A DNA stretch of 64,000 bases from Schizochytrium sp. TIO01 (GCA_004764695.1 SMSO01000032.1:2134501-2198500), one strand, 5' to 3'; numbered from the stretch's first letter, positions 1 to 13,116 are shown. A program made the numbers and translations. Notes: a model not told the origin generated them from the letters alone.

Positions 1-10
1 ACATATAAAT

Positions 11-42
11 AGAGAGATAGAGAGATAGAGAGATAGAGAGAT
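11..42. repeat. (AGAGAGAT)4 octamer array
   Basis: Four perfect head-to-tail copies of an 8-bp unit lie at the left edge of the window. The array may continue outside it. Confidence 0.9.
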
Positions 43-386
43 GAATAATAAATAGATAGTGGACAATGATAAAATGCGAGCGGAGAAAAGAGAGGGAAAA
101 GAAAGAAAGAAGAAGCAGCATAGATAGATCGATCTGCCGAGCCCCACCAAGCCGCAGCAGCGCTTGGGCGGCGAGCGCAGCACGGGTAGTTTGGGGGAGG
201 TTGAGGAGACTGGAGCGAGGGCCTAGGTGGTACGGGCTGTCGTGTGGACCGCAGAGGCGTGGAGGTGGGCGCAACCTGGGGCGCGCACCGCCTGCATTAG
301 GTCATTCATTCATTCGCTCACTCGTCGATCGAGACCTTGTTTGAGAGGTCTCTTTGTTCTCCTTTCTCTTTCTGCGTTGTTCTCTC

Positions 387-463
387 TTGTTTGTTTGATT
401 GATTGATTGATTGTTTGTTTGTTTGATTGAGTGATTGAGTGATTGATTGATTGAGTGATTGAC
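387..463. repeat. Compound TTGT / TTGA / GAGT tetranucleotide array
   Basis: About 77 bp of interleaved 4-bp units (TTGT, TTGA, TGAG) drift into each other by single substitutions. All keep the 4-bp period. Confidence 0.85.
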
Positions 464-1063
464 TGTGTTATTTCATTCATTCTTTGTTGTTCCTTCTTTT
501 CATCGTCAAATTCGATTGATTCACTCATTCTTCGTCGGTCCAATCGCTCAGTGCCAGTCCGTGCAAGGTGGTTTACTGTGACACCTTATTTGGTGCACAG
601 GGAAGTCTCGATTCGACAGGACGTGTAGCTGCTTGCTTGCTGTGTTGATACTTTGAGGTTGGCTTCTCGATTGGCACGGACGGTGACTCTCGTGCCGCTC
701 CCGAGACTTGGAACGAGCGAGCGAGGGAGCGAAGCTTGGCTTTGAAAAGCTTCATTGACGGCAAAGCTACGCATACCGGTAAACGTTAATTGTGGCCAAG
801 TGGAACTTGTCGAAGGAGAAAATCTTGATTGACGAAGGAGTTGCAGGATATTGCTCTGATACGGATACGCCTGTAGCGAACTTCGTATCCTGACTAGTGA
901 GGGTTGCTTACTTGGTCTGGACTCTGTAGATTGGTCTGCAAGAAGAAGTTCCGGGATTCTCATAAAACGTACTGAGGTTTCCGCTGCTATTAATCTTTGT
1001 TGCGGGTTCAGGCGTGCCGCGGGGCAACGTTAAGAGCTGTAAAGCTCGCCACGGCATGTGCTG

Positions 1064-4000
1064 ATGGCGGAGTGGAATTGCTCAGCGTGCACATTTCTTA
1101 ACCCCGGAACTCGCAACCAATGCGAAATATGTTGCACCGCAAAACCTGGAGCGACAATTCAAACACGTAGTGAACGCGAGACTTTGTGGAACCAACAGGC
1201 AGTTGCATTACCTTCACGGTTCGTACAGGAAGATGGACAACCAAAACCAGCACAGTATATGCCACGGCAGCACCGCCCCTCTGGGGACTTTGGAGCCCAA
1301 CAACAGATTGGTGATGCTAAACCATGGTTGAGCGAGGCAGCTCGTCGCCAAGGGCAAGCTTCGGCAGTGAACTCCTCTGCACCCGATAGATCCCCAGCTG
1401 TGGCATCCAAGGAACAAATGGACTCGTGGGAGTTTCAGACACCATGGACTAGCATACTTGCGGAACTCGATGCAGAAATTGAGGCCCGTAAGCGCCCAGA
1501 CTGGTTTAAGCTTAACTTTTGTCTCTCCAAGCTTGCCAAGTATCTTAGAAGCTCTGGAGAACAGGTCGCCAACGATGAAGGAGGCTCGACAAAGGAAGAA
1601 AAAAGCGATTGCGATGTAGCAGTTACAAACTTCATGACGAATCGTTTTGACCGAAGTATCGCCATTTTTCTTGATACTGCTGACTCAGACTTTAGCATGG
1701 CTCGAGCCTGGGCAGAACTCCAGCAGGCCTGGAGGAAGGCTGACGATGCTCTGATCGCTGATAATGTTTCTGGCACTGTAGAGCCCAAGGCCCAGGAAAA
1801 GGAAATCGAAGGTTCCACCTCTGTAAACATAAATAATAGGGATAATAGTACTACTAGCACAGCTGTTCTCGAATCAGGAATAGGAGAGAATGCGTCACCG
1901 TCTAGCGGGGTAGAGGACGGTCCCATTGCTCAACGCATGAAGAGAAGTTTTGACATGGGCATTCGTGCAGCTCTGGACATTCTGTTTGATCAGCTTCGCA
2001 AAGAGGACTATTCCAAAATTAGCTTGCTTGGAACATTGCTGGATCCCAAAACGCGAAGATACCATCATCTGTCTTATATGAATCCAGCCTCCAAAGGTGG
2101 GTCTTCCTTCTCGTCAACGAAAACAAATGTAGGCGCTCCTCACTTGCATGATCTTGCAATACGTGAGAGCGTGTCACGTGGCGGATTTAAAGTATTGCTC
2201 GAGTGTGCAGAGCGGAAGGCTTCGGCCAACAGTGAAACTTTTCTTTCCCTATGCCAAATTCTCGCTAAAAATGCCAAAGCGTTTGCAAGCGAACCGCTTG
2301 GGAAAGAAGGTCTCATCGAGTTTCTCTCAAATATGTGCAACGCTCAGCTAGACTGGACTCTGAACAGCTTACTCGATAGCAATGGCCGTTATCAAAGGTT
2401 CATGGATAGTCTGTCTCAAATTGCCGAGGCTTGCGGTAATTCTGAGTCTTTGAAGGTGACTCGCACAGCACTCTCTCAGTATATGCGGTTTGTGCAGTCT
2501 GACAAACTCCGCTTTCGCCGCTTTGGCATCGAGCAACTTGGAAAACTGAGCTCTGCTCTTGTCTCTGGACAAAAAATGACTGTGGATGAACTCACGGTAC
2601 TGTATAAATCTTTTGGTGTATATGAGGAAGTGTTTGGAGATCGCATGGATGAACGTGTCGTGTCTTGTAGCGAGGCTTTACTCAAAAATTCCGCGTTGGA
2701 CGTAGAAATTCTTGATCTGCTGCTCGCGAATACAAATTCACGCGCCGTACGGAAAATGCTCACAACTATTGTATTACAGCCTACATTCACAGACGAGCTA
2801 GCACAACATATGCTGGTTGAAGCAAGCCGTGCTGTGATTTACCTTGCTGACTATGGATCCTACAAGCTCATTGTAGCCGCGCTTGCCAGCGAGCCCCAAG
2901 TTCGCGAAGGCATTATTCAAAAGGGCCCTCTTGCCATGGAAGCAAGTCTTGGTGCACTCTGGACGCTTTTATTTTGCAGCTCAGTACAAGCTCCTGCACA
3001 CCTCATTTCCTCAGCAACACCGCCTCGAATGGACTCTCCTGCTCGTGAACGTGATAATAATTTAGCCCGAAAACGTCCTCTACCTCGAGCTGGAGCATTT
3101 GTGAATCAGGCTCTTCAACACGGACACACGCCTCCCTTGCCTCCGCAACAACAGCACCAGCATCATCATCAACAACAACAAATGCCTTTTGTCGACAATT
3201 CACATGGTCTAGGTCAACCTACTATTGAACGACCTCGTCCTGAACAGGAAACCGACCCAACCGCGCATACAATCTTGGGAGTTTTAGGCTTAAGTGTTGA
3301 TCGTATGGAGGAACTCATGCTTGCTTTTGCACGTGTAGCAAAAGATTGTAACTCACCCCTCAAGCTACGGTTTGCTGAACGGGCACTGGAGCTGGTTAAG
3401 CGAACTCATCTCGCCAATGTTAATGCAAGTGCGGGTTCTTGCTGATACTGAAGCCCAGGACTCTATGTCTATGGGATTTTTCGCTGCAGATGACGACGAC
3501 GAGGCCCTCGCCCCTGTGAGCACTGAAGTTTGTGCGATGCGCCCTGAAGAAACACTTGTTGAGGCCGACGGTCTTCGTGTTACAACCACAGCCCCGGACA
3601 CTGTGGTTGTGGCATACAAAGTCTTCCGCTCATTGATTCTTTCTTGTACTCCCGCCGACCGGCCTAGCATGATTTCAGAGCTTGATCAAGCTTGGGATTT
3701 GAAGAGTCTTCTTTTGAGCGAGTTTGACGCCTTTCTTCGTTTGAGCCCAGTGAGAGCTCGTTTGGATAAAATTGAGGCTTCCATTGAAACGCAAGCAGCT
3801 AACGCAGCGAGCCTAGCTGTGACTTCCGCAGCTGCGGCAGCGGCTTTTGAAGGAAGCATTGCTCAACTTACTTCCGAAGAATCTCGATGCGCAGATGAGC
3901 TTCAGCAACACGAAAAGGCAAGATTACAAACTTTGTCTGCCTTGGTGAAGAACTCGGACCAACGACTTACTCTCACCGTAGACGACATGGATCGTTTGTG

Positions 4001-7000
4001 GACATCGTGCTGCATGCCCTGTTATGATGCAAATCTTGGAAACTACACAACTCAAGAGACCTTCATGCTTTGGCTTCGGGTCACCTGCTTTGATGCGAAG
4101 TACACTTGCGTAGAACCAGAAGTTTGCAAGTACGTACTTTGCGAGCTCTTTCAGAACCGCCTTGACCTCGTGCGTGTTGGCCCCAAAACCTACCATTGTT
4201 TGCAGGCTTACTTTGTATTTGTCAACGTCAGTGATAAGCTCTTAGAGGCCATGGATAATGAAGCTGTCGCAGAAGAATTTAAGTTTAAGACAAGGCCGCC
4301 CCCCAAGGGCCTCGAGGGCCCCAACCTTGTTAATCGTAGAATATCAGTTCTTTTGAAGACAGGCAATATGGCGCCAGGCAAAATCACCAAGCACGTATCC
4401 TGGTCTAATTTGCACAAGATCGAATATGTAAATGGGTTTAGTGAAGAAAAGGATCTCGCGCGGCTGGACTGCTGGCACCTTTTACCTCCCCTTGAACGTG
4501 CTATGGCAGGTCATGTTGTATTCAAAGAAGTGAATGTCTTAGATCTTGCTGGACGAGAAACGGTGTGGACTGTTGCCTTGCACAGTGAACTTCCTGTAGT
4601 TGCCGTCCAAGCTTTTAATCTTTTACTTGGGCTATACGAGCGTGTGCGTTTATCAATGTTGGAAGATGGAGATTCATCAGACATCCCCGAAGTGGACCTA
4701 TTTGTGGAGCACATCTTCGATGAGCTTGAGAGTTTTTTAGGCTCCTCGAATCGGCTAGACTCTCATTCAGGCGGTCACGCAAGTACAACTTCATCCCCCT
4801 CTTCTCTTCACCAAGTGCCGGGTTTGATGGGTTCTAACATGCACAACATGGGCTCTGGTAGTGCCGGTGGCACAGGGTCTGGATCTGGAAATAGTGGTAG
4901 TGAGAGTCAGTTTGGAATGGATATGTCTGACTATATGGATGCTGGCTTCTTGTCTCGGTGTATCCACTTCCTTCATCTTTATGTAAAACAATTGGAAAAA
5001 CAGTTGAACATGGATGAAAACTCCCCCAGAAAACTTGCTGGACTCGGTGCAGGTGATCCTATTCTTTTGCATTTAGAAACGGAATCTGAATCTCTGCAGA
5101 AACAATTTTCTACTGATGGCTTTAAGACACACTCAAGAGCGAGTGTTCACGATGTCATCTTTGATTTGGCAGCTGTTGCAAAGTGCAAACCTGGAGAAGT
5201 TACCCTACGGGTACCACATGACCCTTTGGCTCAATTGTCTTCTGCCCCTCATGATGTCACAATGACCACTGCTTCGTGCGGAAATCTGATTCTTGAAGAG
5301 CTTGGCTTAACAGGTATTGCACCAGTACGGGTTATCGTAGAAACCCCACTCCCTCCTGTAGCCAAACCTGTAACCAAGCCAGCGACCAGTACTGCGTCAG
5401 ATGGCTTTGATGTTGTTCAGTACAACCCTGCTATGATCCGAGGAAGGCTTGTCTCTAAGCACTCTTCCAATGCTATAGACAAGGAGCAGGATGGAACAGC
5501 CAATTCTCCTGGAAATACTGACTCTGATGATAAAAAGGAGGAACCACCTTCTGAGGCTGGAGACACGAGTGAGGTAACTCCTCTCTCATATAGAAGTCAG
5601 CGCTATTTCGGCTTTCGCGATTTATGTATTAGTAAATTCGCGAGTACACCAGGAGGCTTGGTCAGCTGCCAATCTGAAAGAGTTGAAATGCTACTCAAAT
5701 TACTGGACTCTTGCGATAGAGAGGATCGCTTTGAGGTTGCAGAGCTCATAATGAATGTTCCACCTTTTCTTCGAGGACTGGAACATTTACTCGTTGGCCA
5801 ATCCGCCTCTGCAGCTTCTAAATGTGCCAAGTTGCTGCAAACTTTTCAGGAAACTGACATATGGCGTGTTGTATACATACTCAAGCTGTTGGGGGATCTC
5901 GTTCTTTTTCCGGGGACTGAATCTCGCTCTTCTGAACACCAGGCGATTAACTCAAGCTCAGAGGAGCCTTGCAGGTTAGCCGTAGGTGGGCTTGAACTTG
6001 GTCGCTTACTGACTGCTCCTGAGTTTTTTTCATATCCAGATGCGTTACCAAGTGTGCTACGCCTATTCCTCATGCTCATACGCCAATGTGGAGTACCCGG
6101 CATGAGCAAACGTGGGACCAAGGGTTCAAGTACGTCTAATCCGTTGTCTGTAGATTCTCGATTTCGCCCTTCGTCTATGCTGGCGAACAATACGGTAGAT
6201 ACTGCTTTCGCAATATCGGGAAGTTCTGACCCTAGTGCTCTATTCTTGGCTCTTCCGATGCTAGCTCGTACTATTCACCTTTGCGTGGAAGCTTTCGTTG
6301 AGTCTGGTGAAGCTCTTACAAAGCTTGATCTTGTCGATGAAACTGCCGAGGGGATCCTGCGCGTGATTCTCGTAACCCGGGATGAGCTGGAGAAACGCAA
6401 AACTTGCACTAGTATGCATTCTTGCAATTGTTTTGGGGATTTTCTAGGTGTCCCTCTTGACACACCTGATATGACCGGTGACGCCTTCGCAGACGCCGAG
6501 AGCACACGCATGCGCTCAACAGAGCCTCCCGCGCTAGACCAGAACCTGCTGGGTCTTCGTGCTCCTGTTTGTGCGGTCTGTTTGAACACACGTCGACTTG
6601 CCAAAGCAAGTATGCATCTTCTTTCTGCGTTGGAAGTTATTGTGAGTAATATCGAACCGATTGCAAAAAGGATTCTTTCCCGCGGGTCGACTTGTGCAAC
6701 GATTGTTCGTCAATTGGTGCTAAACTGTTCGGTTTCTGAAATGCGACGTGAGGTGTGTAACATGCTTAAGCGCTTTTCAACACAACTTCCGCAACATCGC
6801 GTGAACCTTGGTCAAGCTATCCGCGATGCCGAGCGTGAGCTCGAGTCTCAACGGCATTCTCTGTCATGTGATGACTTCTTTTCTCTCTTTCAAACCTTTG
6901 TTCCTGATACATCTGGGGGTGGCGAAGTCACTGCAGAAGATCATGAGCTTGTGCACCGTATGGTAGCGCTGGTACTAGAGTGGCCAGATCGACCCACTGT

Positions 7001-10000
7001 AGAGGCTGCAGGAACTGAAGAAGCTGAGATCAATTTATTTGTTGGTTTTGTTCAGGCTCTAGCTCGTATTCTTGAAACCCACACTACTTTATGCCAACAA
7101 GCTGCTCGTACTCGACTTAGTCGTGCCAAATATGGTGATGACAACTTGGTACGTGTGTTGTGGAACCGTTTTATGGTTGGGGAGTCTGGGTCGCGCCCGG
7201 TCTGTGAAACTGTCACCTCGAGAAAAGCCTTAACTTCACTGTTGTGCACGCTTGCTGGGGATGATCTTCTTCAAGCTAGCGAGGTTGCCAGTCTGATTGA
7301 GCAATTCTCAAGTACAACGCCTACGCCTTTGTGCGAGGCACGCCGCGGACGTAATCTCGTCCCGGACTGGGAATTCGAGCCCTTGCCTCTTGGCGCATAC
7401 TCAAGCGAGTTTCGTGGACGCAATGATACAGGTCATGTTGGGTTGCGAAACCGGGGCTCAACTTGCTACATTAACTCTCTTTTGCAACTTTTGTTCCATG
7501 TACCACGTTTTCGACGATCGATTCTCAGCGCCCCAGTCACCCCCCCTCAATCACTTGTATCTGGTACCCAGACTGGTTCTGGAAGCGATTCAGGTAGTGT
7601 TGGAAATAGCAGTGGAGGCGGTCGCAGTAAAACATCCGAGTCAGATGAAACTAAAATTGTTGTAGGATGGCTTTGTCGGTGCAGTGGTATCAACGATTTG
7701 AATGCGACGAATTGTCACATTTGCAATTCTGCGAAAGCTGCAGATGCTGAAATGGTTACTGAATCATTTCGTCCTCCACCAAATGGTGCTGCTGGAAATG
7801 CAGAAAATAGTAATGGTGAGTCATACAACCTAGAGGTATTGCGCCAGCTCCAACGTACATTTCGTTTCCTACAAGATTGTAATAAGGGTTGTTTTGATCC
7901 AATCAACTTTGTCGAAGCTTGTGCAGCTCTCAAATTACAGTTCCCTGTTACTTCCCAGAATGACACAAGTGAGTTCTATGATAAACTTCTCGATAACCTG
8001 GAGGCTTCCTTGCAGGGGACGCCATTTTTGGAAGAGATGAACGATTGCTTTTTGGGCCAGCAGACAAAATTAAAGCGTTGCCATACATGTGGTCGGGTTA
8101 GTACAAGTCGTGAGGAGTCATTTTACCGTCTGGAATTGATGACGAAAGATAACTCAGTTGAGAAAAATACCCTCCAGGAGTGCTTGGATAGTTTCGTAGC
8201 CCCTGAAGTAATGACAGGTGATAATAAGGTGGACTGTGAACAATGTCAGGCACGAATGCCGTGTACGTTCGTTTCGTGTATGACAAATCTGCCTGACTAT
8301 TTGTTTATCCACCCCAAGCGGTTCACGTTTGATCTGTATACGATGCAAACTGTGAAGCTTAACCATCGCATCACCTTTCCAACACACTTAGATATGTTCC
8401 CGTACACGCGAGATGGTCGTGCGGTGGAGGCTGAGCGCCAAGCCCGTCTCATGTCATCATCTGGGGGATCTTCTAGTAAGCTTCCAGGCGGCGGCGCAGC
8501 CGGAGGAGATTCCACAGCAAGCAGCCGCTTTGAAGCGAACTCCTTCTGGACTGATGGACCAATGTCGGAAGGCGAGATCGAGGACGCACGCATGAAGTGC
8601 CAATATGTACTCTCAGGAGTCCTAGTGCACCGTGGAAGAGCTGGCGGCGGTCATTATTATTCCTTCAAACATGTGTCCCCGGAAAGTATTGCCGAACGCA
8701 TTGACGAGGGCCATGTAGCAGGTGCCTCACTTTTCAACCACCCCAAGCAAGGTTGGTTTCGATTTGACGATAATAAGGTAATGCCTTTTGACCCGTCAAG
8801 TTCACATTCAGGGTTGGATCCAGAATGTTTCGGAGGAAGCATTGAACGTACTAGTACGACCAACTGGGGTACAGTGCGTACGGAAAAGGTTGAGCGTGAG
8901 TGGAGCGCATTTATGCTTCTATATGAACGCGTGGAAGAAACATTTGAGAAGCCTGTTGGCATGGCAAGCAATCCTGGAAGTGACTTACCATTTTCTCCCA
9001 TGCTTCGTCGAAGCTCTATGCTTTCCTCTACGCCTCACTCTCCAGTTCTTTCAAGTCTTTTATCTGCATCGCGGACTTCACGTCGTCGTGTGATTCGTCG
9101 AATCAAGCGTCACAAAAGCTCAGAGGCAGACCGTAATAAACGATTCCCCTTGGGAGATTTAGTGTCACCTCAAACCGCCGGGGCGGCCGCTGGTGGCGGA
9201 AGTGTAAGGACGTTTCGCGTAGCTCGGAGCAGTGGTCGTATAGGATCTTCCGGTAAATCACAAGTCATCCCCCAGTCTTTGAAAGAGAGCACTCTAAGTG
9301 GGTTAATTGTACAACATCGAGATTGGGTTTCACGCCGTTTTAATGCTTTGCTAAACGAAGAAGTACGAATGAGTAACCAGGCCTATGCTCGACAGGCAGT
9401 TTTGTTTGACCATTTGGTGTTGGCTATGGCTCTTCGGCAACTGCAGATTGCGCAGGATTCTTCTATCCAAGAACCCGATCTGAGCATGGCGGGCCGCCAT
9501 TTTGATTCTAGCGCTGATGTACTTGCAGCAAGTTTGGAAGAAGAAGCAGAGGATCATGGCAGTGACGATATTGCCGACGCTTACAATGTGCGCGAGTCCA
9601 TCAGTGAGAGCTGCTTGCGCGTGTTTCAGCATGTTGCTCTGCGAACAAAACACGCCTCTGAGGCTGATCTTGAGCAATGGGTTTTAGCTCTGGTGCGCAG
9701 TATCAAGGAACACCCTCGGCTCGCAGCTTTGGTCATTCGTGAGCTAGCAGATGAGCAGGCTGTCTACCTTGACGATTCCATGACACGAACAATGGTCAAG
9801 GACATGGAGGATGCGATCAATCAGCTTTCTCGACTGCAACAGTATTCTGGCGCCCTCCAGCAAGTAGGGTACCCATTGCTTGCGATGCGGGGCGTGCGAG
9901 CGCAGCTTTTGGATTGTGCGCATCGCCCTTCATTCCTGGCAACACTATCTTTAATCAAGACTTCTCTCGAAGTCATATTTGATCAAGGTGCTAATGAAGA

Positions 10001-11102
10001 GCCCAAAAAACGGACTTCAAGGCTAAGCCTAATCCAAAACTTTTTGGAGAAGCTTCTTGATGAAGCCCCACATGCTGCTAAGCATGCTAACACTCTTGAA
10101 CGGTATGGTGAGGTCTGGGTAGAAATTGCTTCGATCGGTCATGACGATTTACTCGAATGCGGGTCAACTCTCAATGTTCCAGCACATTTGATTCATTTGA
10201 GTCTTGGCGTGCGCAGTCCTGCCGACAAGGCTCCAGATGGCTCTGACTTGCCCTCAATTGGGATTCCTGAGGGATCAGCAGTGCCAAATATTACACCTTT
10301 GATTAAGGCAACACGGTTTTTTGCCAAATCATCATCGTTAGCACCACTTTCTCGTTTTATGTTAGGGTCTGAGGCGTTTCTTGCCTCGGTTTTCACTCTT
10401 TACTCTACTGGTGAAGAGGGGATGCAACAGCTCATCGAGTCTCACGTTGAACGCCGTCTTTTTGAACCAAGCTTAGTATTGCGTCGAGGCTTGGTTGAGA
10501 TTCGTGAAAATGCTGGCTTCTGTCAATATGCATCTAGCACATCATCTGGGGAGCGTCCTAAGAGAGCACATAGTGCTTATAATCTTCTATGCAAGATGGC
10601 CTCAACAACAGAAACGAACGAGGATCTAGTAGAGTATACACGCATTATTTGCGAAGCTCCACTTGCGGAGTTCAAAAAGACCACATCTGGTTCTTCAGGA
10701 ACTAATGGTCAAGAGGAAGAAGACTTTATCCAGATTCATGCCAAGGGTATAGTTGCTGGGCAAAGTGCTTTTGGTGTAAGCCAGTACTTAGTTTTTGTGA
10801 TTGCCGTATTTATTGAAATTCTAGATCAGAATTCTAGTTTTGCAAGTGCATGGTTGTCCGAGAACCTGGAAATTTGGGAGCCATTGTCACGTTGGCTTAA
10901 GCTGGTGTCTCCGCCTCATAGCAAGGGTTATATCCAGGGGTTTTCTGAGGGCTTCGTTGAGACCCTTGTAAGGAAGATGGCTGATTTTCGCCAGGAGCAT
11001 TTAACTGACATGGACCAGATTGAAGATGAAGGAACTCCTACTGAAAGTAGCACGAGTGACAAGGATGAGGTGAAGAGCAATGCCGAGTCTACATCAAATT
11101 AA
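1064..11102 (+). CDS. Giant ubiquitin-specific protease, USP9X/USP24/USP34 type
   Basis: Predicted cysteine deubiquitinase of peptidase family C19, about 3332 residues if the 40-nt interval 3419-3458 is removed as an intron (exons 1064-3418 and 3459-11102). Start: the ATG at 1064 opens directly onto a textbook RanBP2-type zinc finger (W4-x-C6-x2-C9-x3-N13-x6-C20-x2-C23). A long helical-repeat-like region follows, with a His/Gln-rich patch near 3140-3185 and a ubiquitin-like stretch around residues 1345-1410. The catalytic domain spans about 2110-2600. It has a Cys box GLRNRGSTCYINSL (Cys2121), a finger subdomain with two C-x2-C pairs, a His box GGHYYSF (His2517), and the WFRFDD and ECFGG motifs typical of USP9X relatives. 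A second RanBP2-like finger (about 2189-2210) sits inside the catalytic domain. About 480 residues follow to the stop. The family assignment is firm. The substrate is unknown. Confidence 0.9.
3419..3458 (+). other. Candidate 40-nt intron in the USP gene
   Basis: The reading frame changes here. Removing 3419-3458 (GT...AG, phase 0, with an internal CTGATAC that could serve as branch site 10 nt before the end) joins ...THLAN to DSMSMGFF and restores one frame of 3332 codons. A one-base indel, for example in the GGG run at 3433-3435, would also restore the frame, so the intron is an inference. Confidence 0.5.
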
Positions 11103-11928
11103 AATTTTAAGCTCTTAAGGGAGTTTTTTTTTTTCTTTTTTCTCTTCGTTCACGAGTGGTTTATCCTCTTACTTTACTTATTTCTCTTTTACATAAATCT
11201 CATACTTCTCGACAGCAGCTCTCGTAGGCCTAGTCAGAATTGTCTTGTCTGGGATCGAGCAAAACTGTTACCAGAATGAGAACTTCTTTTTTGTTTCACA
11301 TTTCAACCTTTCTCTTGGAAACTAATAAGGAAAATTGTCTTCAGGTTTATGCAAATGAGATATTTCAATTCTTTTCGTGCTGGGCCATTTTCACCAAATT
11401 TGCAAATATTGACTTGCTATTTCTCAGTTCCAACTTCCACGTTGGAGCCACGTTGGAAGACTAACCAAATGGGGGTTTGTATAGGTGTTTCTACATATTT
11501 AAAAAAAGGCTTTCCATTATAATTACTGTAGAAACACAAATCATTACTATGAAAGCTTTGCAAAATACACCCATTCTTTCTGGAGTCTTCTTATTAGGTA
11601 ATTGAACAATTAAAGAAGAAAAATTGAAAGAAAAGAAAAAATGTTGGATGGAGAGACGCTAGAAACGCTTATAATTAACTTTAGTAGCGCGTCGCAGTTC
11701 CTTTTGAGGTTGACTGATTGAGTGAATTGAATGTTACTATCCCAATCCGTGCTGTTACATTGCTACATTGCAGAACAGAACCACAACTCGCTTGCGTGAA
11801 ATTAGTCTTCACCAAGCGGAGATCATTTACTTGGACAAAGCTCAGGCAGCTGCCTTGCTTTGTTAACATCCGTTTATTATATTACAAACTTTTCTCTCTG
11901 TGTTGAATCACGAATCTCACCTTTGAAG
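11103..11928. other. Intergenic, USP to SIL1
   Basis: AT-rich spacer with a long T tract just after the USP stop (about 11125-11137). No gene-like frame was seen. It should hold the USP 3' UTR and the SIL1 promoter. Confidence 0.5.
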
Positions 11929-13116
11929 ATGGCACGCTTCAACTGGAGAAAAGCGTTGCTCGTGACGGTCTTAGTTTTGGCGCTCGTCCAGGTGCTTGTG
12001 GGTATTGCGAATGGCCAGGACTCTACAAATCAGAATGCCAATGTTGCCGGGAATGCTGTTGCTCAAGTGCCAGAGGCGTCTTCACCAGGGGTCGGCGTTG
12101 ACGTTGACTCAAAGGCTTCGGAACAACTTGCAGCAGCAACTGAAGCAGCGCAAAAAGTAGTCGAGAGTGGCGAGGGTGCAGCCCTCAATGCAGAACAGGT
12201 CGATATGCTCGAGCGAGTTCTATTTGGCTTGCCTGAACCCGATGCAAGGCTTCCCACAACTGCAGAAAAGCGCAACTTAAGCCCTGAAGAGTACAAAAAC
12301 CTGTTGGCAAAGATATGGTCGAAGCGTCAAGAGGAAATTCGTAAAGCTATGGAGAGTATGGATGACGAAGGAGAGATTATGCGGAAGCTGGTGGGAATTA
12401 TCGGGAACGCCACAATGGACGAGGCTCCAACAGAGCTTTTGGATGCTCTTGCGGATGCAGAAGATTGGGTATCTGATCTCGATTATGCTTCTCATTTTGC
12501 CAAGCTTGGCGGAATTCATCAATGTGTTACACTCATGGCTAACCACAAAGACACTGAAGTGCGAACATTAGCTGCATTCACGTTGGGTAGTGCTATCAAA
12601 AACAATGCCGCCCTTCAGGATCTTGCATTGGAAATTGGGGTTGTTCCTTTCCTTGATTCTCATCTTAAACAGACTTTGCTTCCCTGCGCTGGATCTGACA
12701 AGTTGCAGGCACGCGAGTGCGGTAAGATGATGTATGCACTGAGTTCATTGGTTCGCGGGCATATCTCAAGTCAGGCACAGGTCATCTCCTCTGGGCTACT
12801 AGACACTTTAACGACAATGCTTGCTCAGCCAAATTTAGATACGCGGATGCTCATCAAAGTTTCCGCGTTGGTCTACGACAGTTTCACAGAATGGCCAACA
12901 TGCCCGGCGCAGTGGTCTGTTAATGGTACGGAAAGCACATTGTGTTTAAATTTGGAACAACAGGCTCTGAATGTGTTGCAAAGTATTCCGAAGGCTCGTT
13001 CGGAGGCGTTGGTAATGCAAGCTAAATCCAAGTTGCGTCAGGCACTTGAGGCTGCAGGATGTCAATCAACGAAACTCCCAGAGTCCTTCTTCCTTGTGGA
13101 TGCAAAGGAGCTCTAA
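11929..13116 (+). CDS. SIL1: SIL1-like nucleotide exchange factor of ER Hsp70 (BiP)
   Basis: A 395-residue protein of the SIL1/HspBP1/Fes1 family, armadillo-like proteins that open the nucleotide-binding domain of Hsp70 to release ADP. The start is the ATG at 11929, because it begins a clear signal peptide (residues 1 to about 28, a basic n-region then a Leu/Val-rich core). That points to the ER lumen and so to SIL1 rather than cytosolic Fes1. Family hallmarks are the conserved block around DALADAEDWVSDLDYASHF, followed by armadillo-type repeats in which LAAFTLGSAIKNNAALQD matches the Hsp70-binding repeats. Possible N-glycosylation sites are GNAT and VNGT. The chain ends in ...DAKEL, which recalls the ER-retention-like KELR tail described for animal SIL1 but is not a standard KDEL. 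It lies tail to tail with the PARP gene. Confidence 0.85.
   Translation: MARFNWRKALLVTVLVLALVQVLVGIANGQDSTNQNANVAGNAVAQVPEASSPGVGVDVDSKASEQLAAATEAAQKVVESGEGAALNAEQVDMLERVLFGLPEPDARLPTTAEKRNLSPEEYKNLLAKIWSKRQEEIRKAMESMDDEGEIMRKLVGIIGNATMDEAPTELLDALADAEDWVSDLDYASHFAKLGGIHQCVTLMANHKDTEVRTLAAFTLGSAIKNNAALQDLALEIGVVPFLDSHLKQTLLPCAGSDKLQARECGKMMYALSSLVRGHISSQAQVISSGLLDTLTTMLAQPNLDTRMLIKVSALVYDSFTEWPTCPAQWSVNGTESTLCLNLEQQALNVLQSIPKARSEALVMQAKSKLRQALEAAGCQSTKLPESFFLVDAKEL

Larger units (their letters stand above)
1..1063. other. Non-coding leader upstream of the USP gene
   Basis: No reading frame here resembles a protein. The first 60 bases and 387-463 are tandem repeats (listed separately). The remainder is mixed sequence that probably contains the promoter and 5' UTR of the deubiquitinase gene starting at 1064. 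No convincing TATA box was seen close to that start. Confidence 0.6.
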
